Assembly (NCBI GenBank): GCA_938010745.1
Contig: CALLVF010000069.1
Location: forward strand, 1-8,438
Source of the DNA: an uncultured Patescibacteria group bacterium
Lineage (GTDB): Bacteria; Patescibacteriota; Microgenomatia; UBA1406; GWC2-37-13
Length of the DNA: 8,438 nt
Reading direction: 5' to 3'
In this document: positions 7,092 to 8,438 of the stretch, in pieces
Layout: every line of letters begins with the position of its first letter
How positions within the stretch are numbered: position 1 is the first letter of the stretch
The notes under the pieces: generated by a model
What the model was told of the DNA's origin: nothing
Seen by the model: the letters and a program-made list of their open reading frames with translations, nothing else
The model's database searches: none
Program-made: the position numbers and the translations under genes

Positions 7092-7379
7092 ATGAAATTA
7101 AATGAAGTAATTTTATCACCAATATTGACAGAAAAAACAATTGCTTTAGCCAAAAATAAGACTTATGTTTTTTTAGTCAATAAGTCGGCTAACAAATTTA
7201 AATTAAAAGCAGCCTTAGAAAAACTTTATCCCGTAAAAGTTGGTAAAGTAAGAATTCAAGTGGAAAAAGGAGAAAGAAAAAAAGTCGGTAGAAATCGACT
7301 GTTAAAAAAGATGCCAAGTAAAAAAATAGCTTATATCTCATTAGTTGAGGGGAAAATTGATTTGTTCCCTCAATCTTAA
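7092..7379 (+). CDS. rplW: 50S ribosomal protein L23
   Basis: uL23, 95 residues, the normal length. It sits at the tunnel exit, where trigger factor and the signal recognition particle dock. The family start EVILSPILTEKT follows the Met closely. The central YVFLVNKSANKFKLKAALEKLY and the basic linker with KKVGRNR precede the C-terminal strand KKIAYISLVEGKIDLF. The order L4-L23-L2 is the standard S10-operon order and supports the call. Spacers are 13 nt upstream and 12 nt downstream, consistent with one transcript. The ATG follows an A/T-only stretch with no Shine-Dalgarno sequence. Confidence 0.96.
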   Translation: MKLNEVILSPILTEKTIALAKNKTYVFLVNKSANKFKLKAALEKLYPVKVGKVRIQVEKGERKKVGRNRLLKKMPSKKIAYISLVEGKIDLFPQS

Positions 7380-7391
7380 CCTTTTTAAAAT

Positions 7392-8162
7392 ATGAAAGAA
7401 ACAGTTGACAAAAAAGCAAAACCAGAAAAAAGTTTAATAAAGATACTGAAAAAGCACGCGGGAAGGGATTCAACAGGTTCAGTTAGTGTTCGCCATCGAG
7501 GATCAAGACAAAAAAGATATTATCGAATAATTGATTTTAAAAGAGATAAAAGAGATATTAGAGGAGAGGTTTTGCGTATTGAAAAAGATCCCAATCGTAA
7601 TGCCTTTATTGCTCTTATTAAATATGAAGATGGCGATTTAAGATATATTCTTCAAGCAGTAGGTTTAAAAAAAGGCGATACAATTATGGCGGGAGAGAAT
7701 GTGGAAATAAAAGTTGGTAATGCCTTACCTTTAAAAAATATTCCTTTAGGGATTGCTGTTCATAACGTTGAGTTATATCCAGGAAATGGTGGACAAATTG
7801 TCAGAGGAGCAGGGACATCAGCGGTTGTTGTGGCCAAGGAGGATAAATACGTTCATCTTAAACTTCCATCAGGTGAAATAAGGAAGTTTTTAAAGGATTG
7901 TTATGCAACTGTTGGTCAAGTTGCCAATGTTGATCATAAAGAAGAAATAATAGGAAAAGCAGGAAGAAAAATTCTTATGGGGATACGTCCAACGGTTAGG
8001 GGAACGGCACAAAATCCTCGCAGTCACCCCCATGGAGGTGGAGAAGGAAGAAGTGGAGAAGGCATGCATCCAAAAACTCCTTGGGGTAAGAAGGCAAGAG
8101 GAGTAAAAACAAGGAAAAAAGGGAAATGGAGTGATAAGTTAATTGTAAAAAAAAGAAAATAA
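7392..8162 (+). CDS. rplB: 50S ribosomal protein L2, N-terminally shortened
   Basis: uL2, 256 residues against about 275 usually. It binds 23S rRNA near the peptidyl-transferase centre and supports subunit joining. The RNA-binding core (HAGRDSTGSVSVRHRG from residue 22, then YYRIIDFKRDK) and the C-terminal HPHGGGEGR loop (212-220), containing the region of E. coli H229, are intact. The tail KGKWSDKLIVKKRK is typical. The N-terminus is about 18 residues shorter than in E. coli and lacks the usual PTSPGRR element. Residues 1-13 are lysine-rich, and the aligned part begins near KSLIKILKKHAGRD. Similar short forms occur, to my memory, in Microgenomates. It is followed directly by rplV, with rpsS missing from its usual place. 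Confidence 0.96.
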   Translation: MKETVDKKAKPEKSLIKILKKHAGRDSTGSVSVRHRGSRQKRYYRIIDFKRDKRDIRGEVLRIEKDPNRNAFIALIKYEDGDLRYILQAVGLKKGDTIMAGENVEIKVGNALPLKNIPLGIAVHNVELYPGNGGQIVRGAGTSAVVVAKEDKYVHLKLPSGEIRKFLKDCYATVGQVANVDHKEEIIGKAGRKILMGIRPTVRGTAQNPRSHPHGGGEGRSGEGMHPKTPWGKKARGVKTRKKGKWSDKLIVKKRK

Positions 8163-8201
8163 AATATTATTAATTTTTTGTTTAGTTTTTTTTAAAGCCA
8201 A

Positions 8202-8438
8202 ATGGAGATAAAAGCATATATTAAAAACGTAAGAATATCGCCAAAAAAATTAAGATTCCTTTTGCCAGCGATTAAAAAATTAAGTCCAGTTGAAGCACTT
8301 GATTATTTGTTTTATACCCCAAAAAAGGGAGCGAGGATTTTGTATAAAGCTATTAAATCAGCTTTAGATAATGCTAAAAACGTTTTAAAAACTAATGAGA
8401 ATTTGTTAAAATTTAAACTTTTCACAATTGAAGAAGGT
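8202..8438 (+). CDS. rplV: 50S ribosomal protein L22 (partial, 3' end beyond the window)
   Basis: The first 79 residues of uL22, open to the window edge. L22 contacts all 23S rRNA domains and its hairpin lines the exit tunnel. The family signature VRISPKKLR is at residues 10-18; PVEALDYLFYTPKKGARILYKAIKSALDNAKN follows in pieces that match the usual EAL...PKKAA...KSAxxNAxxN pattern. The ATG starts 39 nt after the rplB stop in an A/T-rich spacer without a Shine-Dalgarno sequence; the usual leading family residues are present, so this start is sound. The tunnel hairpin and C-terminus are not in the window. Its position directly after rplB, instead of after rpsS, is unusual. Confidence 0.93.
   Translation, partial: MEIKAYIKNVRISPKKLRFLLPAIKKLSPVEALDYLFYTPKKGARILYKAIKSALDNAKNVLKTNENLLKFKLFTIEEG

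Noticed and set aside
7198..7473. Minus-strand frame across rplW and rplB
   Set aside because: It is an antisense shadow of two confirmed ribosomal protein genes, with no family features.
32..8162. UGA recoded to glycine, as in Gracilibacteria and Absconditabacteria
   Set aside because: No in-frame TGA occurs in any complete gene, and stops are TAA or TAG. The standard code explains everything seen.
1..8438. CRISPR array, tRNA, rRNA or insertion sequence
   Set aside because: No spaced direct repeats, cloverleaf, rRNA-like stretch or transposase was seen. The window is almost fully covered by coding sequence.

Overview
The window looks like a fragment of a Candidate Phyla Radiation (Patescibacteria) chromosome, most likely from the Microgenomates (OP11) side. 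This is inferred, not proven. The base composition is AT-rich and spacers are short. Almost every gene start lacks a Shine-Dalgarno sequence. L2 has a shortened N-terminus and wording such as AGRDSTG, QNPRSHPHGGGEGR and MHPKTPWGK that I associate with that group. All complete genes end in TAA or TAG and contain no in-frame TGA, so nothing points to recoded UGA.

Left half (32-3906, minus strand): a two-gene operon. The first gene encodes a DUF1189-like membrane protein. As sequenced it is split into three overlapping frames by two opposite one-base shifts, each at a T run of the coding strand (A runs 3742-3750 and 3153-3160 on the plus strand). The reconstructed frame runs through the apparent gap 2987-3140 and stops 2 nt before the next gene. 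That gene encodes an intact 984-residue UvrD/PcrA-type helicase fused to a RecB/Cas4-like Fe-S nuclease, the layout of AdnA/AdnB.

Middle (3877-4007): a divergent control region. Two TTGACT -35 boxes form a perfect 9-bp inverted repeat around overlapping -10 boxes. One promoter fires left into the DUF1189-helicase operon and the other right into tuf. A long imperfect hairpin occupies the predicted tuf leader.

Right half (4008-8438, plus strand): tuf (EF-Tu) and rpsJ (S10), then a 112-nt gap, then rplC, rplD, rplW, rplB and the start of rplV (L3, L4, L23, L2, L22), which runs off the window. Two departures stand out. First, the rpsJ-rplC gap holds a near-consensus promoter (TTGAAA-17-TATAAT). 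It is followed by a hairpin with a 7-T tract that ends 3 nt before the rplC start, and by an upstream 9-nt segment that can pair with part of that hairpin. This resembles a terminator/antiterminator switch on rplC. Second, rpsS (S19), which normally lies between rplB and rplV, is absent from that position; only 39 nt separate the two genes.

The right half makes the translation machinery (aminoacyl-tRNA delivery plus ribosomal proteins). The left operon combines DNA-end processing or repair with an unexplained membrane protein. The least expected features are the putative rplC attenuator, the doubly shifted DUF1189 gene, the missing rpsS and the symmetric divergent promoter.
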